Shown here: in pieces, positions 1 through 7,857 of the stretch
How positions within the stretch are numbered: position 1 is the stretch's first letter
Layout: the number at the start of each line of letters is the position of its first letter
Source of the DNA: an uncultured Bacteroidales bacterium
GTDB taxonomy: Bacteria > Bacteroidota > Bacteroidia > Bacteroidales > Paludibacteraceae
Direction of reading: 5' to 3'
DNA length: 8,630 bases
Assembly (NCBI GenBank): GCA_937907165.1
Contig: CALCUH010000123.1
Span: 1 to 8,630, forward strand
The notes under the pieces: generated by a model
Database searches by the model: none
What the model saw: only the letters and a program-made list of their open reading frames with translations
What the model was told of the DNA's origin: nothing
Program-made: the position numbers and the translations under genes

Positions 1-626
1 CGCTGTGCCGGGAACTCCTCAAGCCACTGGATACTCTCAATGTCCAGATGGTTGGTAGGCTCATCCAACAGCAGCACATCGGGATGGCTCAACAGCAGCT
101 TGGCCAATTCAATGCGCATACGCCAGCCACCGCTGAACTCCTTCGTCGGCTTATCGAAATCCTCACGGAGGAAGCCCAATCCCAACAACGTCTTCTCCAC
201 ATCCGCCTCATAGTTCGTCTCCTCGATGGAGTAATATTTCTCGCTCAACGTAGAGACCTTCTCGATCAGTTCCATGTAACTGTCGCTCTCATAATCAGTA
301 CGTTCCGACAATTCCCTATTCAAATCCTCGATTTCCTTCTCCATAGCGAAAAGTTCGGCGAAGGCAAGAGAAGCCTCCTCGAATACCGTGCGATGATCTT
401 CAGTCATCAGATGCTGAGGCAAATAAGCGATGATTGTACCTTTCGGAGCGGTCACCGAACCACGAGTAGGATTCTGAACGCCCGCCAAAATTTTCAGCAG
501 AGTAGATTTTCCCGCACCATTTTTGCCCATCAAGGCGATTCTATCACTCTCGTTCACCTGAAACGAGATATTCTCAAAAAGCGTCGAACCCGCAAATTCG
601 ACCGTCAAGCCGTCAACTGAAATCAT
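1..626 (-). CDS. ABC-F family ATP-binding protein, N-terminal part (cut by window edge)
   Basis: This reads from an ATG at 626-624 leftwards and runs off the window, giving 208 codons with no stop. The translation begins MISVDGLTVEFAG and contains the first ATPase domain of an ABC-F protein: Walker A GKNGAGKS at residues 34-41, Q-loop glutamine at 71 (YLPQ), signature SGGWRMR at 165-171, and Walker B with the ABC-F motif LLLDEPTNHLD at 185-195. The charged stretch between about residues 75 and 160 (many Glu and Lys) is the arm-type insertion common in this family. ABC-F proteins have two ATPase domains and no membrane segments, bind the ribosomal E site, and act as translation factors or antibiotic-protection proteins; the second domain lies outside the window. 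Which subfamily (EttA, Uup, YbiT, YdiF or a resistance type) cannot be told from this half. The gene is transcribed divergently from the secreted-protein gene at 842 and shows no functional link to it. Its codons favour G and T endings, unlike the plus-strand genes. Confidence 0.95.
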   Translation of the reverse strand, partial: MISVDGLTVEFAGSTLFENISFQVNESDRIALMGKNGAGKSTLLKILAGVQNPTRGSVTAPKGTIIAYLPQHLMTEDHRTVFEEASLAFAELFAMEKEIEDLNRELSERTDYESDSYMELIEKVSTLSEKYYSIEETNYEADVEKTLLGLGFLREDFDKPTKEFSGGWRMRIELAKLLLSHPDVLLLDEPTNHLDIESIQWLEEFPAQ

Positions 627-649
627 AAAAATTTAAATTATTCGAGCCG

Positions 650-681
650 CGAATTTACGAAAAAAGCGCAATGCGACCAAG
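650..681 (-). promoter_or_regulatory. Possible promoter for the ABC-F gene
   Basis: On the minus strand TAAATTCG (657-650) differs by one base from the Bacteroidota -7 consensus TAnnTTTG. CTTG (681-678), one base off the -33 element TTTG, lies 20 bases upstream. The leader to the ATG would be about 20 bases. No Shine-Dalgarno sequence is visible; the leader is A/T-rich just before the ATG, as is common in this phylum. This is a consensus match only and is weak. Confidence 0.3.
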
Positions 682-776
682 CCATCCGAACATTGACATG
701 CCTTCCAAGAACATACGATTCCCAAGCACCTCCATGCTTCACTTGGTCAAAGTCACGACAATCAAACTAGCAATAT

Positions 777-807
777 TTTCGCACAACAAAAACAATAATT
801 AATTTTG
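777..807 (+). promoter_or_regulatory. Predicted Bacteroidota-type promoter for the secreted repeat protein
   Basis: TAATTTTG at 800-807 is an exact match to the -7 consensus TAnnTTTG used by the primary sigma factor of Bacteroidota. TTTC at 777-780 is one base away from the -33 element TTTG, with a 19-base spacer, which is the usual spacing. Transcription would start near 812-815, leaving a leader of about 30 bases before the ATG at 842. The leader is A-rich and has no Shine-Dalgarno sequence. Confidence 0.55.
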
Positions 808-841
808 CATCGGGAAATATGACTATTGACAAAAATAAAAG

Positions 842-3800
842 ATGAAAAAAGTAATTAGTGTAATTTTATTTACGTTCAGTGTTCTACCAGCAATATTAGG
901 ACAAGCATTGAATTACAAGACAGTATTCACGTGCGACTTCGACCAAATAAGTAAAGCATCTGACGACGACCCATGGCGCCATATACCATTGGACAAAGAC
1001 CTCGAAGGAGAAAGTGCGAACAAATTTTACGATGACGAAAAGATTTTCTCCCTTCCATCCAACTACCAACATACAAGTTTATTGGGTTATGGCATCATCA
1101 GCGAAATGCCCGAAGTGGACGAAGCCCCAGGCGGAAGAATCGTCTATTATTCCGGATTGAAAGACCACACGACAGGTAACGGATATATGCTTATCTGCAA
1201 GAACTGGATGAAAGCCATCTCCGTACGCGGTTACGATTTGGAAAAAGGAGACAAAGTGCGTGTTTCCTTCTACACACAAGATCTGATCACACTAGAGACT
1301 TCCTACGGAGACATCTTCGTGAAATGTAACACCCAAAGGACAAACTATGCCGGAATGGAATACAACGAGGAGTTCTACGACCATAGCAAATTAGCCCGCA
1401 CCTCGACAGAGGGATGGAACCTGATTTCGTATGAATTCGATTTGGAAAAAGCCACCGACTCCATATACGTATACCTATGCAGCCCGACCGATTCCTACGG
1501 AGGCGCATGTTTCGACGACATAAAAGTCGAAGTCGCGAAACTAGGGCCATACACAAGCGTTGCACCCAACCAATATTTCAAGCTATACAAAAACGTCAAC
1601 TTTGACGCCTCCTCATCCCACGAGAGTGAGAACCCCGCATCAAGAGGCGCAGGAATGGACAAAACATCGGAAGGCTACTCCAGCGACAAATACTCAGACA
1701 CCTACGGAGACAGTACATACTGCATCCTTCATTACGTCACATCCGAACAGAACAAAGACCATTCTTACGAGGAACTGCGCGATCTCGGCACGGGCAATGC
1801 GGAAAGCAAAGGTTACTACTTTTACGGAACAGACTATCATCTGAGCACACCCATAAAAGCGGGAGCGGGAGATGTCTACTATTGCGAATTATACTACGCA
1901 TCTCTTCCCAAGGCAGGGAACAATGCCAAATTTCACATCGAAGTGACCGACAAGAATAAACTCCTCTACAAAAGCGCTGTGCTCCAGGGCAAAAATCAAT
2001 GGGAATGGACTCCAATAACTTTCTCGTTCGGATTGCCACAAGGATTCGACGCCAGCACGCTAACGCTATCAGTCGTCAGCGAAGAAGGCAACAGCACGCC
2101 ATTCGCCCTCGACGACATCAGCATATTCACAGCGAGCAAAAGCGGCGACGTCAAATATAAGATCATCGTGGATTCCAACAATCCAAACCTCGGGTGCGTC
2201 AACGGACGTACCTACCAATTCTTCACAGGAAATAACTCGAAAGAGTGGCCATGCACCTACACCGCCGTGCCATTCAACGGCAGCCGCTTCGTCCAATGGA
2301 GTGACGGTGAGACCGCAGCCCAAAGAACACTACGATGGCCAGGCAAAGACACCACCATCCATGCCATATTCGAGAAAATAGACAACTGCATTTCGGTCAA
2401 CATCACCTCATCGAACGATTCGCTCGGCACTGTAGAGTTCGAAGATAAGTGCTACGATCTTATCGAGCGATGCACCATAACCGCGAAAGCGGAGAAAGGT
2501 TGCAGTTTCGTTCAATGGAGCGACGGAGTAATGTCTCCGACAAGAGTTCTTATTTTGACACGAGACACATCCATCGTAGCCATTTTCAAAGAAAACAGTT
2601 CCCACACCATAACGTTTGTAAATAACAACAACAGAAATTTCTCGGTTAAAATTTCTTCATATGGGACAAGCAGCAAACTTCTCATGGACCAAAGCTTTTT
2701 CGGAGATTCAGGCATTGTCCACGTCAGCGATCCAATCCCCCACAACACCAAGCTTTCCATATTCTCACATTATCTGAACAATCATACAGAGGGCGAACTC
2801 TTCCGTTGGGAAATAGGAGGGCAAGCGCTCTATACAGAATCGGTTACGCTAACATTAACATCAGATACGACGATATACATGTATGAAGATTCAATCAAAG
2901 AATACAAACTAAACATTCAGCCCTACGACACAACAACCGGCATAGCGAAAATCTATTATGGTTCTGTCTCCCATGACATCAACGACACAGTGCCGGTAAA
3001 GGTGAAAGGAATTGAAGACGATTTCACATATAACTGCTCGAGATATCCCCAACCAGGCTACTACAATATATTGTTTATGAACAGACAAGAAGGGCGACTA
3101 TACAACAATCTAATCATTCATTCCGACACATCAGTCTATTACATATTTGACAATACAAGGGTCGTCTACGTCTCCTCCAACGACAGTTCAATGGGACTAA
3201 TACACGTCAGCACGACACTAGACACCCTCACCACCCACGAATACGTCAAGGTCCACAACACCCAAATAACGGGATCGTTTACCGCAGAGGCAAAACCCGG
3301 TTACAAATTCCTTGGATGGGAAGAAGTAGATGAAGCGTACGACAAAATCAAAAAGATCCAGCATGTAAGCACTCCAACAGTTGAATGTCCATTGTACCAA
3401 CCGATTTTCACCCTCAGAGCGAAATTCGGTCTAGACATAAAACATCCGCTCAATGTGATATACGACACGACCATGTGCGACATAAAAGGATTGGGTGAGT
3501 ACTCCGACAACGAGATGGTGGAGGTCGAAGCGATCGCCAAGCCTAATTTCGCCTTCCGCTATTGGATAACACCAGAAGGAAAACAGTTAAGCGACGCGAA
3601 AATAACCATACCAGCCTCTGAAGAGATCACTTACGAAGCGGTATGTGGCGTAGACTCCGTAAGATTGACAATAGAGGTTAACGATCCACTTTTGGGCATG
3701 ACCAGCGGAAGCGGCAAATACAAAGCAGGATCGACCATTACCATCACCGCTGAAAAGAAAACGGGAGGCCGATTCATGGGATGGGAAGACGGTGTGAAAA

Positions 3801-4039
3801 GCGAATCAAGGAAAATCACCCTAGGATGGGACCTACAGGAAGTCTCATACTGCGCCTATTTCGTCTCTGCATCCGGGTTGGAGAATGTAGAGAATGATTT
3901 AGACAATGGCAACGTGGACGTCTACACGCTAACAGGTATAAAAATAAGAAGCAACGTTGAAAGAGCCCATGCGCTAGACGGGCTGGACAGAGGCATCTAC
4001 ATCGTTGGGAACAAAAAAATGATATACATGAAAGAATAA
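842..4039 (+). CDS. Large secreted T9SS-type cargo protein with divergent InlB-type repeats
   Basis: This 1065-residue protein starts with a signal peptide: lysines at 2-3, a hydrophobic core to about residue 17, and probable cleavage after G20. The N-terminal part looks like two beta-sandwich modules, roughly residues 22-232 and 233-435. They end in FDDIKV (224-229) and LDDISIF (423-429), a strand typical of carbohydrate-binding-like jelly rolls. Residues about 438-1008 hold some seven divergent repeats of InlB B-repeat/Listeria-Bacteroides type. The recognisable cores are GSRFVQWSDG (480-489), GCSFVQWSDG (553-562), GYKFLGW (820-826), FAFRYW (903-908) and GGRFMGWEDG (975-984); the two repeats between about 588 and 772 are much degraded. 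Residues 1025-1065 (VDVYTLTGIKI, then LDRGIYIVGNKK) resemble a T9SS type A sorting domain, so export across the outer membrane and surface attachment or release are expected. I see no catalytic motif. Adhesion or glycan binding is an inference; it could also be a structural surface protein. It has its own promoter and terminator. The first ATG after the promoter fits the signal peptide. Confidence 0.9.
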   Translation: MKKVISVILFTFSVLPAILGQALNYKTVFTCDFDQISKASDDDPWRHIPLDKDLEGESANKFYDDEKIFSLPSNYQHTSLLGYGIISEMPEVDEAPGGRIVYYSGLKDHTTGNGYMLICKNWMKAISVRGYDLEKGDKVRVSFYTQDLITLETSYGDIFVKCNTQRTNYAGMEYNEEFYDHSKLARTSTEGWNLISYEFDLEKATDSIYVYLCSPTDSYGGACFDDIKVEVAKLGPYTSVAPNQYFKLYKNVNFDASSSHESENPASRGAGMDKTSEGYSSDKYSDTYGDSTYCILHYVTSEQNKDHSYEELRDLGTGNAESKGYYFYGTDYHLSTPIKAGAGDVYYCELYYASLPKAGNNAKFHIEVTDKNKLLYKSAVLQGKNQWEWTPITFSFGLPQGFDASTLTLSVVSEEGNSTPFALDDISIFTASKSGDVKYKIIVDSNNPNLGCVNGRTYQFFTGNNSKEWPCTYTAVPFNGSRFVQWSDGETAAQRTLRWPGKDTTIHAIFEKIDNCISVNITSSNDSLGTVEFEDKCYDLIERCTITAKAEKGCSFVQWSDGVMSPTRVLILTRDTSIVAIFKENSSHTITFVNNNNRNFSVKISSYGTSSKLLMDQSFFGDSGIVHVSDPIPHNTKLSIFSHYLNNHTEGELFRWEIGGQALYTESVTLTLTSDTTIYMYEDSIKEYKLNIQPYDTTTGIAKIYYGSVSHDINDTVPVKVKGIEDDFTYNCSRYPQPGYYNILFMNRQEGRLYNNLIIHSDTSVYYIFDNTRVVYVSSNDSSMGLIHVSTTLDTLTTHEYVKVHNTQITGSFTAEAKPGYKFLGWEEVDEAYDKIKKIQHVSTPTVECPLYQPIFTLRAKFGLDIKHPLNVIYDTTMCDIKGLGEYSDNEMVEVEAIAKPNFAFRYWITPEGKQLSDAKITIPASEEITYEAVCGVDSVRLTIEVNDPLLGMTSGSGKYKAGSTITITAEKKTGGRFMGWEDGVKSESRKITLGWDLQEVSYCAYFVSASGLENVENDLDNGNVDVYTLTGIKIRSNVERAHALDGLDRGIYIVGNKKMIYMKE

Positions 4040-4068
4040 ATCACTTTCATTACATTGTCAACAGTAAT

Positions 4069-4110
4069 AAAGGCAGAGAATGAGCAAATCCTTCATTCTC
4101 CGCCTTTTTT
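4069..4110 (+). terminator. Intrinsic terminator after the secreted-protein gene
   Basis: An inverted repeat pairs 4069-4083 (AAAGGCAGAGAATGA) with 4093-4107. The stem has 15 positions with a single A/C mismatch and can be extended by one G-U pair around a 7-base loop. A run of six T at 4105-4110 ends the structure. It begins 29 bases after the stop codon of the upstream gene and should separate it from the export genes. Nothing is encoded on the minus strand immediately to the right, so a bidirectional role is not required. Confidence 0.9.
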
Positions 4111-4212
4111 CTCTCACGACGGAAAAGCACAAGCAAGCCGAAAAGATACAATAGTCAATTTCTAACACGGCGATAACACTATCCGATTCTACATTATTAA
4201 GAAGAAAAAGCA

Positions 4213-4242
4213 TATGAATTATGATTATTTATAGTATTTTTG
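4213..4242 (+). promoter_or_regulatory. Predicted promoter of the polysaccharide-export genes
   Basis: TATTTTTG at 4235-4242 matches the Bacteroidota -7 consensus TAnnTTTG exactly. The -33 element is poor: TATG at 4213-4216 with an 18-base spacer is the best candidate, so an activator or alternative sigma factor may contribute. The leader to the ATG at 4277 would be about 30 bases, A/T-rich and without a Shine-Dalgarno sequence. The strong terminator just upstream makes a new promoter in this gap necessary. I see nothing else in the 4111-4276 gap. Confidence 0.5.
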
Positions 4243-4276
4243 TACTCTGAATAGTATTTAAAATAACATAACACCT

Positions 4277-6706
4277 ATGGCAAAAAAGCTAAGCGTTCTC
4301 ATTTGTTTTCTGTTAGGGGCATATATCTACACCATGGCAGAGAACTTTTCCATCAACAACATTCAATCCATCAAAGTAGACCAACTAACAGACATCCAAA
4401 TTTCAGAGTTCGTTCAGAAATACACACAAGCAGGCTACACCTTGGCAGACATTGAGCAAATCGCCAAAAGCAAAAAAATGCCGCCCGCAGAATGGGAAAA
4501 ATTGAAAATCCGCATCAATGGATTAAAAAGCAATAGAATTCAAACAGAGTCTGAAAAAGTGGCAACAACCGAAATAAAACAGAAGGTTCAAGAAGAAGAA
4601 ATTGTCGAAAAGGAAGAAAAAGACAACCGTATATTCGGAGCATCATTATTCAACAGATCGAAATCCGCCTACGAGCCAAACCAAGCAATAGCCACCCCAC
4701 GCAATTACGTCATAGGGCCAAACGACGAATTGCATATTGACGTATTCGGCATGGCAGAAGCGACTTACGACCTAATTGTGAGCAAAGAGGGTTACATACG
4801 CATACCCAACGGCGGCATGGTGCAAGTCAGCGGGCTCACAATAGAAGATGCTGAAAAGATCCTACAGAAAAAGTTAGCGTCCCTTTACAGCTCATTAAAT
4901 ACGGGAATGTCGACAGCAAAAGTATCCATCAATAAAATCAGATCGATTCAAGTCTACATCATGGGAGAAGTGATGTCGCCAGGCAGCTACACCCTAACCT
5001 CTGTCTCATCCGTCTTCAATGCGCTGAATGCGTGCGGCGGTCCTTCGAACCAAGGAACCATGCGCAACATCAAAGTGATTAGAGCAGGGAAAGAAATAGC
5101 AGTCGTCGACCTTTATGATTTCTTGGTGAACGGAACATTTCCGACCAACACGACACTTCAAGACCAAGACGTGATACAAGTACCGACATACGGCGCAAGG
5201 GTGAAAATCAACGGAGAAGTGAAGAGAGAAGGAATCTATGAGATGAAAGAGGGAGAGACACTCCAGAAATTGCTCACCTATTGTGGCGGGTTCACCGACG
5301 AAGCTTATACGGAAAGATTATCCGTCACAAGAAACATCAATGGAGAGAAGAGTGTCGCGGACGTCGACAAAGAACTTTTTGGCATGTTCACGCCACAAGC
5401 CGGAGATTCCTACCTGATTGGGAAAATGCTTGACAAATACAGCAATAGAGTACAAATTTTAGGAAGCGTATTCCGTCCAGGAGTCTACGCATTAGAAGAG
5501 AAAATGTCGTTGAAAGACCTCATCAACAAAGCTAACGGACTTACCGAAGACGCATTTATGGGAAGCGCAACGATCGTACGTCTTCAAGAAGACCTCACTC
5601 CCGAAATCATATCTTTCAACGTCAAAGATTTAACGGAAGGAAACTTCAACATCGAATTGAAGAAAGAGGACATCATCACGATCGGAGGTAAAAACGATTT
5701 TGAATATAAGAAACAAGTTTTCATAATCGGAAGGGTTTTAGCGCCTGGAGTATTCCCATACTACGAGAATATCACATTACGTGACATTATATTTCTCGCC
5801 AAAGGATTCGAAGAGAACGCAGATCCGCAAAAAATTGAGGTGGTTCGTATGATTACGGACAACGATAAACTAAAAGAGGAAGATCAGAAAACGGAAGTCT
5901 TCGAACTATCGTTAGAAAGTGATCTAAGCGGTGCCGACGGAGATTTCAAACTTATGCCCAATGATCAAATCACCGTCCGTATCAAAGAAGGTTATGAAAA
6001 ATTAGGAACGATAACAGTTGTCGGGGAAGTCAAGCGAGAAGGCGAATATGCGATAACCAGCAAATCAGAAAAAATTTCCGATGTGATTGCCCGATGCGGA
6101 GGAATCACAAAATATGCGTATACACGTGGCGCATTCCTCATCCGTAATTCCAACAGAACAGAAGCCGAAATGAAAAGGGATATCAAAATCATTGAGATGT
6201 TCAACAATGCGGAAGACGATGATGTGAAAAAAGAATTACAAAAGGAATTGAATTCAAGGCAAGACCTTGTAGGAATCAGTCTTGATAAAATCATCGATAA
6301 GCCAGGAGAAGAAGTCTCTGACCTAAAAGTCGAGAACGGAGACCTCATCTACATTCCACAAGAGATGCAGACAGTGACAATTGCAGGTTGCATCCAAGTT
6401 CCAGGCAAAGAAGTATTCTCTTCTAAGAATTTAAGAAAATACGTCAAAGGAGCAGGTGGCTTTACCGGAAAAGCCAAAAAAAATTCAGTGTACGTCGCTT
6501 ACCCGAACGGAAGGGTCGCTTCCACCAAACATATTCTTTGGATGAAAAACTATCCGGATGTGGAACCAGGATCTCATATTTTCATTCCTGAGAAACTAAA
6601 CAATTCATCGGATAGCAAAGAAAGGACTACATTCATCGTCTCCATATCAAGTTCAATCATAACCATGGCTTCGGTCGTTGTCACCGCAATTTCCGTGGCT
6701 AAGTAA
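4277..6706 (+). CDS. SLBB-domain polysaccharide export protein (Wza-like, outer membrane)
   Basis: This 809-residue protein carries capsule or exopolysaccharide through the periplasm and outer membrane, by analogy with Wza. It has a signal peptide (lysines 3-4, hydrophobic 5-18, probable cleavage after TMA at about 21) and no convincing lipobox, as the only early cysteine (C10) lies inside the hydrophobic core. Residues about 27-80 form a helical region often found in Bacteroidota members, followed by a charged Glu/Lys linker (about 95-115). A Poly_export domain starts at about 142 (YVIGPNDELHIDVFG). Six SLBB-type repeats follow, starting near residues 224 (VYIMGEVMSPGSY), 308 (VKINGEVKREGIY), 391 (VQILGSVFRPGVY), 480 (VFIIGRVLAPGVF), 577 (ITVVGEVKREGEY) and 698 (VTIAGCIQVPGK). 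A hydrophobic segment at about 785-808 ends the protein and could be the outer-membrane helix. It is about twice the length of Wza, which is normal for this phylum. The Wzz-type partner gene begins 10 bases downstream. The sugar exported cannot be told. Confidence 0.93.
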   Translation: MAKKLSVLICFLLGAYIYTMAENFSINNIQSIKVDQLTDIQISEFVQKYTQAGYTLADIEQIAKSKKMPPAEWEKLKIRINGLKSNRIQTESEKVATTEIKQKVQEEEIVEKEEKDNRIFGASLFNRSKSAYEPNQAIATPRNYVIGPNDELHIDVFGMAEATYDLIVSKEGYIRIPNGGMVQVSGLTIEDAEKILQKKLASLYSSLNTGMSTAKVSINKIRSIQVYIMGEVMSPGSYTLTSVSSVFNALNACGGPSNQGTMRNIKVIRAGKEIAVVDLYDFLVNGTFPTNTTLQDQDVIQVPTYGARVKINGEVKREGIYEMKEGETLQKLLTYCGGFTDEAYTERLSVTRNINGEKSVADVDKELFGMFTPQAGDSYLIGKMLDKYSNRVQILGSVFRPGVYALEEKMSLKDLINKANGLTEDAFMGSATIVRLQEDLTPEIISFNVKDLTEGNFNIELKKEDIITIGGKNDFEYKKQVFIIGRVLAPGVFPYYENITLRDIIFLAKGFEENADPQKIEVVRMITDNDKLKEEDQKTEVFELSLESDLSGADGDFKLMPNDQITVRIKEGYEKLGTITVVGEVKREGEYAITSKSEKISDVIARCGGITKYAYTRGAFLIRNSNRTEAEMKRDIKIIEMFNNAEDDDVKKELQKELNSRQDLVGISLDKIIDKPGEEVSDLKVENGDLIYIPQEMQTVTIAGCIQVPGKEVFSSKNLRKYVKGAGGFTGKAKKNSVYVAYPNGRVASTKHILWMKNYPDVEPGSHIFIPEKLNNSSDSKERTTFIVSISSSIITMASVVVTAISVAK

Positions 6707-6716
6707 ATAAATTATT

Positions 6717-7838
6717 ATGAGCGATATAGAAGAAATAATAAAATCATTAAACGGAGAAAAGGATGATGAGCAAAAGCTCAACATCAAGGTAATCATCTCA
6801 ACCATAAAAAAGTATTGGCAAATACTTTTGAATAAAAAATGGATAATCATATCGGTGGGCATAATCGGAGCGGTCATCGGCTTCATATACGCTTGCAATA
6901 GGAAGACCACCTACACGGCAAATTACACATTCACCGTCGGAGGGTCACCCACAACCTCAATGGGAATCAGCGGACTCTCATCACTTTTGAATTTAGGAGG
7001 AGGTTCCATGGACGCATTTTCCGGGGACAACGTGTTGGAGCTGATTAAATCACGCACGCTAGTGGAAAAAACATTGCTATCCCCTGTCTCTTTCAACGGT
7101 GATTCGATCACCTACATGGAATTCGCATTGATTTGCGATAGCGTTCGCTCTAAATGCGCCCAAGGGAAGATATCCACCCGAGACGACAAAGTCTCCATTT
7201 GCGACGTGGAATTTCCTATCGGACAAGAGAGAGAGACCTTCACTCGCGTCCAAGACAGTATTCTGACGTCATACGCAACAGCTCTCATCAAACAAAACAT
7301 CATAACGTCAAGAAGGGATAAAAAACTCTCGTTTATGGACTTTGCGTTTGAATACACAAATGAAGAATTCGCCAAACGTTTCTCGGAAGAGCATCTGAAG
7401 CAAGTCTCCAAATTTTACATTCAAACAAAAACATCACTCGCACAGGAAAACATAAACACATTCCAACACAAAGCGGATTCCGTCAGAACCAAATTGGACC
7501 AATGTTTCGTTCGTCGCGCATCATACGCCGACGCAAACAGAAACGCTAGCGGGCAGTATGCATCAGTCACACAATGGAAAATCGACACGGATATCCAAAT
7601 ACTCAGCACCACCTATGCCGAGATGCTAAAAAATCTTGAGTTGCTGAAACTAAATTTAGCCAAGGAGACCCCTCTCATTCAATTAATCGACCAACCGAGA
7701 TACCCTCTTAAGAATGACAAAATGAGAAAATTGAAAGCTCTCATAACGGGAGGTTTCATATGCGGATTCCTCGCATGCTGCGTCATCATAGGATTAAATG
7801 TCTTTTCCGAAATGACAAAGGAAGAGGATGAAGAATAA
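6717..7838 (+). CDS. Wzz-type chain-length determinant / polysaccharide co-polymerase
   Basis: This 373-residue inner-membrane protein has the two-helix plan of the Wzz family. After a cytoplasmic N-terminus (about 40 residues, acidic and lysine-rich), membrane helix 1 runs from about 42 to 62 (WIIISVGIIGAVIGFIY). A mostly helical periplasmic part follows, and helix 2 is at about 341-362 (ALITGGFICGFLACCVIIGL). The proline motif DQPRYPL (325-331) lies just ahead of helix 2, as is typical of Wzz proteins, and the protein ends in a short acidic cytoplasmic tail. There is no Walker motif or tyrosine cluster after helix 2, so this is a co-polymerase without a fused tyrosine autokinase. The periplasmic part begins with a Gly/Ser-rich stretch near residues 76-100 (SGLSSLLNLGGGS). 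The family sets polymer length with a Wzy polymerase and contacts the outer-membrane exporter, here surely the SLBB protein encoded just upstream. The ATG at 6717 is 10 bases after that gene's stop, which indicates one transcript. Confidence 0.9.
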   Translation: MSDIEEIIKSLNGEKDDEQKLNIKVIISTIKKYWQILLNKKWIIISVGIIGAVIGFIYACNRKTTYTANYTFTVGGSPTTSMGISGLSSLLNLGGGSMDAFSGDNVLELIKSRTLVEKTLLSPVSFNGDSITYMEFALICDSVRSKCAQGKISTRDDKVSICDVEFPIGQERETFTRVQDSILTSYATALIKQNIITSRRDKKLSFMDFAFEYTNEEFAKRFSEEHLKQVSKFYIQTKTSLAQENINTFQHKADSVRTKLDQCFVRRASYADANRNASGQYASVTQWKIDTDIQILSTTYAEMLKNLELLKLNLAKETPLIQLIDQPRYPLKNDKMRKLKALITGGFICGFLACCVIIGLNVFSEMTKEEDEE

Positions 7839-7857
7839 TCTATAATAATTTATCACC

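Noticed and set aside
48..620. A 190-codon plus-strand open frame opposite the ABC-F gene
   Set aside because: Its translation matches nothing I recognise and lies antisense to a clear ABC-F reading frame with all ATPase motifs.
674..748. Inverted 7-mer GACCAAG / CTTGGTC and a small AAGCA-TGCTT hairpin between the divergent genes
   Set aside because: The arms are short and about 60 bases apart, and the hairpin stem is only five pairs with no T-run. Chance is a sufficient explanation, and there is no evidence for an operator.
1560..1844. A plus-strand frame inside the secreted-protein gene, rich in Thr, His and Pro
   Set aside because: It is an out-of-frame shadow; its composition reflects the A/C-rich strand, and the main frame has a signal peptide, repeats and sorting domain.
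4277..4310. Lipoprotein signal in the SLBB exporter, using C10
   Set aside because: The cysteine comes only five residues after the start of the hydrophobic core and is followed by more hydrophobic residues, whereas TMA at 19-21 gives a normal signal peptidase I site.
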